Assembly: GCA_027924585.1 (NCBI GenBank)
Contig: BSBM01001138.1
Span: 8,728,001-8,792,000, forward strand
Reading direction: 5' to 3'
Source: Larix kaempferi
Taxonomy: Eukaryota > Streptophyta > Pinopsida > Pinales > Pinaceae
DNA: 64,000 nucleotides
Position numbers and translations under genes: made by a program
In this document: positions 1 through 10,990 of the stretch, one piece after another
How the letters are laid out: the number at the start of each line of letters is the position of its first letter
Numbering within the stretch: position 1 is the first letter of the stretch
The notes under the pieces: generated by a model
The model's database searches: none
Told to the model about the DNA's origin: nothing
The model's input: only the letters and a program-made list of their open reading frames with translations

Positions 1-363
1 TGGAGTCTCCATCCCCTGATTTATGGCTAGATGGTTCTGTTAGACTCAGTTGGTCACACTTGACTGACTCTCACCAGTTGTGACTGATACTACCGACTGG
101 ATGATATATCCATAGTTATTCATGCTATACTTTGAGCTTAGATTCGAATGCCCTAATTGGCTAATTCGAATCCTATATGATGCCTCATCATTGATTATTG
201 TAACACATTCTCTACATTCATTATTCATTGTATGATATTGACATTGTCTATTATTCAGTGTTTATGAGTGATTATTGAATGCATGCTTCTTCTTCTTTGC
301 AAATAATCTTGAGAGTTAGATTGTGAGTTTGTTACAGTTGCTAGATCCCTGCAGATTATCACA
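1..363 (+). repeat. 5' LTR of Cop-1 (3' part only)
   Basis: Bases 1-363 align with 3766-4128 over exactly the same length with scattered substitutions. The LTR ends in CA at 362-363, directly before the primer-binding site. The first part of the LTR lies outside the window. Confidence 0.9.
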
Positions 364-377
364 TGGTATCAAAGCAG
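364..377 (+). other. Primer-binding site of Cop-1 (initiator Met tRNA)
   Basis: TGGTATCAAAGC directly follows the LTR. It differs by one base from TGGTATCAGAGC, the complement of the 3' end of plant initiator Met tRNA. Confidence 0.8.
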
Positions 378-685
378 TAAGCAACTATTTGAATTGCATC
401 CATTGTAGCAACAATAGTTGCAGCATTTCTTTGAGAAGCTATCTTTTCACTTGTGCATCAAAAGCCTCTGAGTTTCCACAACAAATCCTGGTGCTATTAC
501 TTGAATTCATTGGAGAAATCCAGTGAGGTCTAGCCAGGTGTGAAGGACTTAGTCTATGTGCCAAGTGTCCTTAAGGTAGTGTTCAGTCGAAGTGTAGCAT
601 TATCCATCAGCAAAAATTCTCTTGTTTTGCAGGTTTATTCACCCATTCAGATTCTTCTTCAACTATTCGACTTTATCTGTTTCAA

Positions 686-1530
686 ATGGATCTAAAGCTT
701 ACATCTTCTAACTATGTTGAGTGGAAATCCAAGATGGCTCTCTTCACGAGATAAAAGAGCTTCACCTGAATACTCAACAGAACGATGGTAGAACCTCTCA
801 GTGCAGTTGAAAAGTCCAAGTACTTGGACAGGATTGATGAAGCAGTTGGTCTCCTCCTTCTCTCAATTTCTGATGATCTTCACTTCCATGTCATTGATCT
901 TACATCTCCTAAAGAGGTTTGGGACAAGCTTGAATCTCTTTTTGGACAGAAAGATGATATGAAAGGACACAAATTGGAGAATGAGCTCATATGTTTGAGT
1001 CCTGCCAGTTTTGAATCTATCAATTCCTTCCTCACTAAGTTCAAAAGCTTGATATCACAGTTTAAAATATATGAGATAGTGAAAGAAGACAAGCATCTTA
1101 TACTTGCAATTCTCTCAAAGTTGGGGGCAAACTTCTCAGTTTTTGTCTCTACTTTCCAATCAGCTAGGTTGTCCATTCCAAAATGGAAGTTTCCCTCACT
1201 TGATGATTTCATCCAATCTCTTACTCAAGAGGAAGATAAGTTGATCTCTATGGGAATGATCAAACCCATATTGGATTCAGCTCTTACAGTTGCAGAGAGA
1301 GCGAATGGTAAAGGCAAGCAAAAGATTTCTTACAAGAGATTGAATGGTATAAAGCACACAGATACTCCATATCAGTAAGATGGGGCTTTGAACTCTAGGA
1401 AGACCAAGCATTCTCATAAGAAAAGTCCCAAGTGCACCTAGTTTCTTAAAGGTATCCATCCCAAGAGTGATTGCATGAAGAAAGCTATAGATATGATGGC
1501 TCAGTTACTCAAGAATTTTTTTTTTCTATG
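686..1530 (+). pseudogene. Cop-1 gag remnant (UBN2-type)
   Basis: A frame starts at ATG 686 with the usual Copia Gag opening (SSNYVEWKSKM). It is broken by two stops near 750-770 and then runs open from 785 to 1378. The open part has hallmarks of the UBN2 Gag family: EVWDKLESLFGQ, a helical region and a Lys-rich tail. The zinc knuckle expected near 1430-1480 is degraded: the spacing around HPKSDCMKK survives, but a stop replaces an early position and a Phe stands where the second Cys belongs. Gag would form the particle. This copy is not functional as read. Confidence 0.8.
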
Positions 1531-1833
1531 TCTGCATGTACAAGGAAGAAAGATCTTGATACTGAGCTTTCCAGATCTGAAGGAAAGGAAAGATGTCATG
1601 CCCTCATGGAAAGTGCATCAACAGATTCTACTTTCATCATAGATTCAGGAGCACCAAGACACATTTATTCCTCCAAAGATCTCTTCTCCAGTTTCAAAAG
1701 CTCAGTTGGCCTTTCCATCATATTAGGCAATGATTCAGAAGTCTCCTCTCAAGGGAGTGGAAGAATCCATCTTGACTCAGGTTACTTCTCTAATGTGATT
1801 TATGTTCCTTCTCTTGCAACAAATTTACTTTAG
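1471..1833 (+). pseudogene. Cop-1 aspartic protease remnant
   Basis: The reading frame contains FIIDSGAPRHI, the Copia protease active site (Asp-Ser-Gly), followed by a typical GSGRIHLDSG and VIYVPSLATNLL strand pattern. The frame stops at 1831-1833. The homologous sequence continues at once in another frame as VYQMTHVGEFKRV-like pre-integrase, so a frameshift separates protease from what follows. The first part of this ORF (before about 1600) is in a different frame from gag. Confidence 0.75.
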
Positions 1834-2984
1834 TGTACCAAATGACCCATGTTGGAGAGTTCAAAAGAGTGATCTTTTCTCCAAATGAAGTCGAAGTACA
1901 AGACATTGTTTCAGGGGAAATCATCTCAAAAGGTGTTGCAAATCATGAGACAAAAATCTATGAGTTTTTCCACTTCTCACCTCTCTCAAAGGAGTCTACT
2001 CTTCGCTCTCATATTCATGAAGAGAGTGGACTGTCTCATCTCAACCACAAGCTAGCTCAAGATGTGTTTGAAGGTCTTCCCAATAGCAAGATTTCTCATG
2101 GCACCTGCAAGGATTGTTCTAAGAAGATTGAGAAAAAGAGGAATCTTGAAGAAGTGCAAATGCTAGTTCTAGATCCACAAGAACCTGAAGATCTAGCACC
2201 TATTGGTTCAACATCCACTATTACATCCACTGGGGATCTTGTTGAAGATCCATCATCTGATTCTAGTTCTTTGGATCAAAATCTCACCTATGATGGCTCA
2301 AAGGAGATATCAGAGATCTACATGCAGCTTCGGAAGCAGGTTCATGATGTTGGGCCCACTTCATCAGATTCAGTGTTTAAAAGTGATGATGAGGTAGCCT
2401 CACTTGCTTCTTCACATGAGCTTTCAGATTCGGATTTTGAGAGTGATGATGAGTTTCAAGAGAGCGAATCACATGATAGTTCAGATTTGGAGTATGAGAC
2501 ATCAGCTTCACATGTTCCTCCTCATGAGATTTCAGATTCAGAATTTGTGTGTGATGATGAGCCAGTTCTACTTGCTTCTACTCACGAGTGTTTAGATTCA
2601 GAACGTGGATATGATGAGCTAGTTCTGGATACATCTCCACATGATATTTCAGATTCAGAGCTTGGGAGTGTTGACAAGCTCCAAAAGAGAAAACCATCAT
2701 CACATGGCAGATTAGATTCAGAGTATGACAGTGAATATGATGAAGAACAAATGCTAGATCTAGATCCACAAGAACTTGAAGATCCAACAAATGCTAATGA
2801 GGACATGGGAGATTCAATTCCTTATGATCTCTCAACTGATTTTCCTCCTCTTCCGAGACGAGCAACCACTACTCTCACTGGTGATCTAGTTGATCGACGG
2901 AGAACCACATCAGGTTTTCAGGATGGAAGGTTTCATCCTTCTCACATTATTGATCCTTTTCATATTGATCAACCCTTCTTTTGA
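1833..2984 (+). CDS. Cop-1 acidic repeat ORF (383 aa) replacing int-RT
   Basis: The first ~110 residues resemble the Copia region between protease and integrase: YQMTHVGEFKRV, then a degraded pre-integrase motif with KISHGTCKDCSKK. The rest is strongly acidic and Ser-rich. It has about six imperfect units of ~20-26 residues, each opening His-x-x-(Ser/Leu)-(Ser/Asp) followed by acidic runs (HELSDSDFESDDE, HEISDSEFVCDDE, HDISDSELG). At residues ~145-160 it holds LTYDGSKEI, also present in Cop-2. No integrase DDE or RT motif occurs. The ORF is open for 1.15 kb while the preceding gag is broken. Function unknown; the acidity suggests a disordered or nucleic-acid-mimic tail, which is inference. 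Confidence 0.65.
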   Translation: MYQMTHVGEFKRVIFSPNEVEVQDIVSGEIISKGVANHETKIYEFFHFSPLSKESTLRSHIHEESGLSHLNHKLAQDVFEGLPNSKISHGTCKDCSKKIEKKRNLEEVQMLVLDPQEPEDLAPIGSTSTITSTGDLVEDPSSDSSSLDQNLTYDGSKEISEIYMQLRKQVHDVGPTSSDSVFKSDDEVASLASSHELSDSDFESDDEFQESESHDSSDLEYETSASHVPPHEISDSEFVCDDEPVLLASTHECLDSERGYDELVLDTSPHDISDSELGSVDKLQKRKPSSHGRLDSEYDSEYDEEQMLDLDPQELEDPTNANEDMGDSIPYDLSTDFPPLPRRATTTLTGDLVDRRRTTSGFQDGRFHPSHIIDPFHIDQPFF

Positions 2985-3122
2985 AAAGAAGGACACTTGC
3001 CTCCTTCAGGGGTGAGTGATGACATGCTACTTTAGTATCCTTCAATCTATTTTGAGGGAGGGATTTCTTCCCACTGGGTTTTCCCTCTTTTCTCACTTAT
3101 TTTATTTAGATTGATTGTACGG

Positions 3123-3199
3123 GGTGACCTTTGGTCTCAGTCACCAGGGCCCTATTTTTTGTTTTTAGTTATTTCCTCATAGTATAGCTTGTGGGGGGC
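3123..3199 (+). other. Cop-1 conserved pre-PPT block and polypurine tract
   Basis: Bases 3123-3152 form a 30-nt block containing GGTGACC, GGTCTCAG and GGGCCC. It is nearly identical to the equivalent place in Cop-2 (43572-43601, minus). Its inner part has GGTGAC/GTCACC symmetry. The polypurine tract GTGGGGGGC at 3191-3199 abuts the 3' LTR and would prime plus-strand DNA. Confidence 0.7.
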
Positions 3200-4128
3200 T
3201 GTTGGAATATTCACACCATCATTTTTGTATTTTGCATGCTTGCATGCTGCATGCATCCAGTCATCATCATGGTTGTCTTCCCAACACCTAGAGCTTGCTT
3301 CTATCTCTCCAGAGCCTGTCTTTATCCCTCATTTGGCCTCCTACCTACCTAATGCGCCCTCCTTGACTTATTTGCTTAGCAAGTGCACCCTTCTCACCTA
3401 GCACTGTCAGTTAGAGCGCCTTTTCTCACCTACCACCAGTTATCACTCAATTAGGGAGCCTTATCTCACATACAGGGAGTTATCATACAGTTAGTGCATT
3501 GATTGAGTAGTTCTTCCACTGATTGCTCTTACTGACTGCTTGTAGCTTCTAGTTAGCTAGTTCTAGAGTTCCACTTGACTAATTGACAGCCTCATGTGCC
3601 CTCCTTGGAGTCTCCGTTCCTTGATTTATTCCTAGATGGTTCTGTTAGAATCAGTTAGACACACTTGATTGACTATTTCCATTTATGTATGATACTATTG
3701 ATTGGATGATGTCCTTATTGTTATCCAAGCTAGACTTTGAGTTAGACAACCTCATGCACCCACCTTGGAGTCTCCATTCCCTGATTTATGGCTAGATGGT
3801 TCTATTAGACTTAGTTGGTCACACTTGACTGACTCTCACCCGTTGTGACTGATACTACCGACTGGATGATATCTCCATAGTTATTCATGCTAGACTTTGA
3901 GCTCAGATTTAAATGCCCTACTTGGCTAAGTTGAATCCTATATGATGCCTCATCATTGATTATTGTAACACATTCTCTACATTCATTATTCATTGTATGA
4001 TATTGACATTGTCCATTATTCTATGTTTATAAGTGATTATTGAATGCATGCTTCTTCTTCTTTGCAAATAATCTTGAGAGTTACATTGTGAGTTTGTTAC
4101 AGTTGTTATATCCCTGCAGATTATCACA
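3200..4128 (+). repeat. 3' LTR of Cop-1 (929 bp)
   Basis: It begins TGTTGGAATATTCAC at 3200 and ends TTATCACA at 4128, matching the end of the 5' LTR. Inside, a ~160-bp segment is tandemly duplicated (about 3590-3749 and 3750-3909; both copies open with CCTCATG and contain CTTGGAGTCTCC). The start shares GCATGCATCC and AGTCATCA with the LTR of Cop-2. Confidence 0.9.
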
Positions 4129-5640
4129 ATATGCAATATCATATTCATGCACAAGCAAGTAATTCACATGCACTATGCATTATCTCTTAATATGCCCATT
4201 AGTGCATATGCATTTCAACTACCTAATCTCTTGCATTTTCAACATTCCTATATTCATATCTATAAAACTCAGAAAATATAAATATATCAGCAAGAGAAGA
4301 GTTGAGGAATTCCCCCCTTTCCAATTCCTTATCATAGCATGGAATTTCCTCTTCCACATCATAGCTGATCCAATTTCATGGCCTCTCTACCGAGCACACA
4401 AGGAAGTAATTAGCTATGATTTTCTCACCAAGCAACAATTCAATACATATACTTATGTATAACATTCCTACTTGCTACTTTCCAAGCATACAATTCTTAT
4501 GCTATAAAAAGAAATAGTTTAAGGTGAGAAATTTCCCTCTTATCAACATTGCCCTTTGGAGATTATTCTCTAATTTTAAATTGCAACCATCTTGTCAACC
4601 CTATGTAGCTTCCTTGATTGCTGCAATAGTTCTCATTGCACTACGTTCACATGATTTGTTGCTCACATTGCTTTAATAAATTATGGTCAATTCCAACTTG
4701 GTCTTTCTTAGACTTCCTGCACTTATGAGCACTGCAAGTCGTTCAATTCTAACTCCATATGGAGTCCTTCAAGCTACATTGTATGGCCTTGCACTTCATT
4801 CAAATGTGATACTTTTCATTCCATTCTCATCGAAATATTTTCCACAATTCTGAGCCACACCATTGATTCACACATGGGAATGCCTCATTCCCCTATTAGC
4901 AACCTTTGCATGACCACCGTGTCACCATCATGAGCCACATGCCAATTCCACATACCGGGAGGTATTATTCCTATGGGTGACAAATTTTGGGAGAATGGAA
5001 TTTCCTTACCCATTCTCCTTACTTACTCATGTATTTCAACTTCTCTGATCATGCATGCACTTGGCCACAAGAATGATTCACCCATCATCTTTACAAGTTA
5101 CATGTCCCTTACTTGATAACCTATTCCATTACTTGTTGAGAATTCTTTCATGGAATATAATATCCACTTTTTATAATCAAGATATCCCATGGCTCTTGTT
5201 TTCAATTCAAATTTCCTACATTACTAACAATAGTACCTTGGATGCATTCTTATCCAAGGCACCAACATCCATTATTAGTCCCTTTCATCCTCCAATGATT
5301 AGACATAGATATGACTCCTCCATAGGACATATTACAACCAATTACTCTTACTAAGGCTTCCACAACCCCTCTATGCAATTCATATTGCACAACCTGAGCA
5401 TAGAGAATGCATTGCATGCATTCTAGATAAGGAAGCATCACTTTTTCTTGGTTCCCTGTTCCATCTCATGCAATTATTGAAATTTCCGATATTGACACAA
5501 TGATTTTTTTTTGTCAAACAAAGTCCACTGGCACTTTTCTTCTCTAAATATCTATGATACATGAAAATCTTATTCAAATATTCTAGTTATCTTCTTGTAA
5601 TATCATACTATGGAACAAGCATCCCTAGTGTTACAACCTT
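4129..5640 (-). mobile_element. Non-coding internal remnant of a minus-strand LTR element
   Basis: This 1.5-kb stretch lies between Cop-1 and a primer site/LTR end reading on the minus strand (5641 onward), so it is most simply the internal region of that element, cut on its left by Cop-1. Six-frame reading gives only short ORFs with no recognisable gag or pol motif. Either the element is non-autonomous or only its leader remains. Confidence 0.4.
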
Positions 5641-5656
5641 GGGCTATGATACTACC
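5641..5656 (-). other. Degenerate primer-binding site
   Basis: Read on the minus strand, GGTAGTATCATAGCCC follows the LTR end. It resembles TGGTATCAGAGC with two mismatches after a 2-nt offset. It sets the orientation of the adjoining LTR. Confidence 0.5.
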
Positions 5657-7700
5657 TGTAACGTCCCCGATCCCCTCGGTGCCCTTTAGAGGTGATGGGG
5701 GAGCTCCTTAGAAACAACCTGCTATTTTTATTTTTATTTTTTTTAACTATGCACTTTCGCACAGCCGCAACAACTTTAGTAAGCAATCTGCAATCTGCAA
5801 TCCGCAAGTCGGAAGTCGAAACTCTAAATTCATAGCATCAAATAAATATGCCTCCGAATTCCGCAATCCACCATCCGCAGTGCGGGAGTTGGGAGTCATA
5901 ACACTGTATACACAACTTTGCTGACTAACGCCTCCGACTTCCCCAATCCGCCATAATGGATTCATAAAGTCAGAACTCCAACGCGCAAATATGAAGAAAT
6001 CACCTGTCCAACTTCCGCAATCCACAATCCACGATGCGGGAATCGAAATTTGGAACCCCAAATTCACAAATGCAGGAAAATTACACCTCCGACTTCCACA
6101 ATCTGCAATCCAACTTGTGGGAGTCGGAAGTTGGAACCCCAAATTCACAACTCTAGGAAAATTACACCTCCGACTTTCGCAATCCACAATCCAGCTTGCA
6201 GGAGTCGAAAGTTGGAACCCCAAATTCACAACTCCGGGAAAATTATACCTCTGACTTCCGCAATCTACAATCCAGCTTGCGAGAGTCAGAAGTCAGAACC
6301 ACAAATTCACAACTCTGGGAAAATTACACCTTCAACTTCCGCATTCCACAATCCTCCTTGCGAGAGTCGGGAAGTTGGAACCACAACGTGCAACTACGGA
6401 GAAATCATGCCTACGACTTCCGCAATCCACAATGCGGGTTCGGAAAGTCGGAAGTCGGCAATACGCCCTTGTTATTGCCAACTTCTCAGGCCAATATATT
6501 TCTCATCTTAAGTCAATTTTTGGCAAACTTGGTACCATTGGAAATATTTTGGCGAGCCCTATGAAACTGCATGATCCTCAGCCACACCCGAGGACTCTGA
6601 TATTGTACTTCTTCCAACCCAAAATGTGTCCCCAAATTTCATCAATGCCTCTTTACCACTTTGTAAGGGGCTCTCATACTACTTTGTCATGGCCCTTCCT
6701 TTCATCTGATCCACAGAGGGAACATGAACACCACAGGGGGTGTCTATTCCTCCCCCAAAGCCCCGACTGAACATTCTGAGCATTTTGGGCCTTTACAACA
6801 CTTAGCCTTATTCATCAATGAACAGATTCATGGCATTACAAAATGAGAATGCAAATGTGCAGCTACATGGTAAGATAACATACAAATCATAATTAAACCT
6901 TATTAACACACAACCATAATGCATCTACCAACATTTCGTCATAGGAATATAAAACATAATGCACAGGATTTTAGTTCCATTATTTAGATGGATCAATCTA
7001 TGCATTTTGACATAAACAACAAACATGCATACATGTAAATTGGGCATAATTTGAACCACATAGCACACTTATATTTAAGAGGAAATCACCAAGCAACTAG
7101 CTATGGAATGCGACGTTCCAACCCAGCCAAAGGTCTCTTCTCATCCTGTATTCTTTCAGCACTCAGAGACAACCCCCGAGCTGGGGCTATGCATCCACTA
7201 AGGAGGAAATACTTAGGTCCACTCATAGCCTTGGTTTCACAATGATTCAAGGTCATCCAACGCACAGTTGGCTTTGTCAAGTAGGTGGGGAGACAGGGTA
7301 GGAGGTTTCTAAGCTAATAAGCTCAACCACAGAGCTACAAGCATATCTAGTTGGATTCAAACAGTCTAGGTAACCCTAATCACCTCCACTCTCAGCCTAA
7401 GTAAGGTCCCCTTCTCTGCTGCATAGTCCCTCGGGCACCCCTTCCCTCAGCGTTAACCTGGGTATAGTTGGTCCTGACTTATAAACCATGGATAAATGAG
7501 CCTTCACTGGCTCTACCATGAATTCTGAACCCCCTGGTCTCTTTCCCACTGAGATCCACTCTTGGATCTCCTCAGTGTTGCGACTGAAAGGCTCTGTCCC
7601 GCAACTGGGATTTCAGGCTATCATATCTGGGTTTTCTCATGGATTTCTAGGCCAATCGGTAGCAATGGGAGAAAGTTGACCAGTGCAATTTTGTACGAGA
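5657..7700 (-). repeat. Diverged LTR (minus), related to the solo LTR at 31077
   Basis: The plus strand begins TGTAACGTCCCC, as does the solo LTR at 31077-32456. Blocks at ~7090-7220 and ~7600-7690 resemble 31370-31500 and 31690-31760 (CTGTATTCTTTCAG, CACTAAGGAGGAA, GGGTTTTC). An 81-bp tandem array occupies the end near the primer site. The far end, expected to read TGTAATACCCC on the minus strand, is missing, so the LTR is truncated near 7700 where a coding remnant starts. Confidence 0.55.
5765..6460 (+). repeat. 81-bp tandem array (about nine units)
   Basis: Units carry CTCCGACTTCCGCAATCCAC, AGTCGGAAGTTGGAACC and AAATTCACAACTC. Successive ACACCTCCGACTT landmarks at 6086, 6167, 6248, 6329 and 6410 are 81 bp apart; the left-hand units are 72-83 bp and more degenerate. 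Because 81 is 27 codons, long ORFs appear on both strands over the array. I regard these as by-products of the repeat length, not genes. Confidence 0.9.
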
Positions 7701-7707
7701 GCAGGAG

Positions 7708-9280
7708 GTGAGAGAGAGGGAGAGGGATTTGTACCCCCACCCCATTACCAATCAGACACGAGAACTCTTGATGGTTGTCAGACTCCTGAAGTTCTATCAA
7801 AATATAGAGGCTACATCCCTCAATGTGAACTCAACTTTGAAGGCACAGTTGATCCATTGTTGGGATTACTGTAGACAATCATTTTGTATTGGTCTTGATA
7901 AGTGGTTCCAACCCATTGATGATGACATTTAATTCATCATTGGGATATCTAGGTGAGGGGAGGATTTTCCCCAGTTCCCTGATGTCCCAACCGATGTTGT
8001 AGTAGATAGCTGGGTCACTTACTCTAAGAGATATATCGTTGACCATGCCATTGAGCCTGCTAATTTTTAGGTGTGCAATGGATAAATATGAATTTATGTT
8101 TTCAATGTAGAGGATTTTAGTTTCCACTCACTCTTGGTGATGACCATTGTGCACCTCACCACTGATGGGAAGCGCACTAGTTACCTTATTTTATTTTATG
8201 TAGATTCTTTAGTATGGAGACCTAGATACATTAGGTGGTCCGCCATTTTTTGCAACAATTTTGTTTTGCTCTAAATTGATGGTGTGCACAGATTGATGGG
8301 AGGGTCAACTTCCCTTTTAGTTTATATCTATATATCTATATATATATATATTTAGAGGTTTCCGACCACAAAGCCATCATTTGACCAATACCGTCCTAGG
8401 TTTATGACTGAGGTGCATATGCACATGTGGGGACATATGATTCCCCAGAGGGGCCAACCTGAGTTCCTAGGTAGGATCAAACCGGAAGTGCTAGAGATGC
8501 TATCCAATGAAGATGACCATACAATGGACCTCCTTCCATATCTTTACGCGGTGTTGGAATGGAGAGCATGTCACAACATTTTTTTCACCGAGGTTGAGCC
8601 ACTAGATGATATAGATAATATTAGAGTTATATTTAAATTAATCTAGTTGGATTTTATAGTCTTACTTAATGAAAATGAAATATATTCTAATATTTTCTTT
8701 AAATTGTTTAATGAAATTATCTAGTTATTGGTGTGTACTACATATTTTGTATACATTGGCATGTTCAATGGGGAGGGGCCTCCACCCGTTCAAGCTAATG
8801 AGGATATGCAAGAGCCCGAGTTACCTTCGTTTCCTAGACCCGGTCTATGAAGCAGGCCAGATGACAAGTTTCGACAGGATGTGGCATACAGGTTGTCCGC
8901 ATTGTTGGATTGAAGGGGAGTCCATCTAGTATAGGTGTAGGAGATCATGCAAGACCGCAAGCTTGTAGAGTTATGGAGGATGGTTCTTCGTGATATGAGT
9001 TTTTTGATGCAGTATATCATTGGTGCATCCCATCCTTCTAGATGCTTGGAGGATAAAGGATGGGTCTACATCTAATGAAGGTGGAAATCCTTGTCCTCCT
9101 CCTCCACCTCCTCCTACTCCTCACCATGATGATGGTGCCTCGACAACTCACGATCCACCTCCTCATCCTTCTCCTCACCATGATAACTGGTTAGTATATA
9201 CTCCTCCACACCCATCCGACCCACCACCATCTCCAACTCATGATCCACAGGTTGACCGACCAAGCTCTCCTCCTCATTGA
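7708..9280 (+). pseudogene. Decayed coding sequence, unknown plant family, Pro-rich tail
   Basis: One frame runs from 7708 to 8646 with good coding character but several premature stops (for example at 7930 and about 7960). Blocks include KWFQPIDDDI, GEDFPQFPDVPTD, SLLVMTIVHLTTDGKR and LILFYVDSLVWRPRYIRW, then a tail EVLEMLSNEDDH. An AT-rich, intron-like gap (8647-8770) is followed by a segment reading GEGPPPVQANEDMQEPEL. The end (9020-9280) is rich in Pro and His, with a run of seven Pro. I do not recognise a named domain. Its position beside a truncated LTR suggests TE cargo, but that is inference. Confidence 0.5.
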
Positions 9281-9584
9281 CCCAACCATCCACCATCTCC
9301 TAGTCTCCATCCATCTCACATGCTCTAAATACGATGGTCGTAGTGGGTGAGATACATCATCAGGGATATTGACTATATTGTTCTCCATGCTGCTTTGTTT
9401 CTTGATAGAGGTAATGATGCCTCTAGATCTGTTGGTGGAGGTGTCAATGCCTCTGTTTCTGGAGGTCGACCATATATTTCATAACATTTATTGGAATGAA
9501 AATGCATATTTGGCATGTATCACGAGTTTGATATTATTGTTTATATACTGCATTTTTCATGTTGATGTTGATGGTGATGCGTAA

Positions 9585-9870
9585 GTTAGGTTAGGTTAGA
9601 TATGTTTTCTAGGTGTGATTGATATATGTGTATGTTAGATGATGGTAGGTAATGTTCACATGTGCATGTTTGGTGATATTTGATGTGTATGTTAGATTAT
9701 GTTAGCTATATTTTAAGTGTATGTAAGATGGTGCTTATGTTCGATAGGTGATGATATATGTGTATGCTAGATGATATTTGTCATATGTGTGTGATGGTTA
9801 TGTTAGATGATGTTTATGTTTAGTAGGTGGTCATGAGGACTATAATGATGGTGCATTACATGATGTTAGG
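9585..9870. repeat. GT-rich low-complexity tract
   Basis: Repeated TGTATGTTAGATGATG-like words without a strict period. No ORF of note. Confidence 0.6.
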
Positions 9871-10112
9871 TGATTGTGGTGGTGGCCATTGATTTGATGA
9901 TCATTTTGTTATATTTTTTATTGTTATGTATATATAGACTTATTTTTTTATGAATTCAATGGGTTGTCAAATTATTTTATGATATTTATCTTCATGTGTA
10001 TGATGTATTTTTATTTATGTCAACGAGTATGATTCATGTGTGCGATGCAATTTATTTATGTATTTATGTTGATGTCTTTTATATTAACTATAAATATAAT
10101 TACAAATTGTGC

Positions 10113-10187
10113 ACAATCTCAGTTATAATTGTAGGTTACAATCTCAGTTATAATTGTAGGTTACAATCTCAACTATAATTACAATTT
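10113..10187. repeat. 25-bp tandem repeat, three units
   Basis: ACAATCTCAGTTATAATTG plus AGGTT repeats at 10113, 10138 and 10163; the third unit is diverged. Further TTACAAT words follow. Confidence 0.85.
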
Positions 10188-10559
10188 ACAATCATTATTA
10201 CATTTCACAACCAAAAATTGCAATTGCAATTACAGTTACAATCAAAACTTGATGCAAATTACAATCATAAATTTGCAACTAAATTTATAAATTAGAAAAT
10301 AATTTACGAAAGTCACACAATACTCTTACAATTACAATTTTGCAATAACAAGATACATAGGGCAATAAAAAATGGAAATTCCAAGTTCATAGTGCTTTTG
10401 ATAAGTATAAAGAGAAACTAACATATAAATATAAGCCAAGTTTATGATTACATTATTAAATGTGGGCCATGTGAAAAGGAAATCATGTTCTTTCCTCACC
10501 TCCTATTTATCACAAATTTTACAAAATCAATCATCCCAATCTATTGTTTTTTGTTAGAT

Positions 10560-10990
10560 TGTTGAGTAGTTTCATTATGGAGGTTATGAGTCCCATTGGT
10601 TTCAATTTTGATAGTATTAATTTTGTTATTTATGCACATAAAATTGGAAAAATAGTTTTAATCAATGCCTATGTAGGGTGTTACCACCATAGAAAATAAG
10701 ATGATATTTTTTTCTCCTAGGTTTAATTATCATAATGTTGATTTTATCCATCTTAATGTTAAGTTTAAATGATTGAGAAGGTTGAGTTTCTTATTCATGA
10801 AGGGATTTAAAAGTTTAAATATAAAAATAATAATGTAATCTATGAAAGATTATTATAAGTCTAGCCATGTTAATTTCAACGTAGCCATCTTCTTTTAAAC
10901 ATTTCTTGATGTTATTAACATAGATGTCAACAAAAATGCTATAAATAGAGTATCTTTGCTTAATGCATTAAATATTACAATTACGATGCA
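10560..10990 (-). pseudogene. Strongly decayed LINE reverse transcriptase fragment
   Basis: Read on the minus strand in pieces, the translation resembles the RT of LINE-R at 56181-56580: a VDIYVNNIKKCLKEDGYVE-like segment matches DIYIDKLEEYLEEAGYVG there, and IMIIKPRRKKYHLIFYGG matches its MIIKSNKGTYDNFVYD. Stops and frameshifts are frequent. The catalytic Asp pair is not visible. Confidence 0.45.

Larger units (their letters stand above)
1..4128 (+). mobile_element. Cop-1: Copia-type LTR retrotransposon without RT
   Basis: The window opens inside the 5' LTR; a matching 3' LTR closes the element. Between them, in order, are an initiator-Met primer site, a UBN2-type gag remnant, a DSG-type protease remnant, a degenerate pre-integrase piece, an acidic repeat ORF, a G-rich polypurine tract and the 3' LTR. 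No integrase core, reverse transcriptase or RNase H is seen, so the element would need another element's enzymes to move. The gag-protease-pre-integrase order and the tRNA-Met primer site fit Copia. It is related to Cop-2 at 42890-45699. The target duplication cannot be checked because the left end is outside the window. Confidence 0.85.

Noticed and set aside
5747-6511. Long repeat-protein ORFs on both strands
   Set aside because: An 81-bp unit keeps frames open without selection; no start context or codon bias supports a gene.
9020-9296. Separate Pro-rich gene
   Set aside because: It follows the preceding decayed coding sequence without its own clear start and is better read as its tail.
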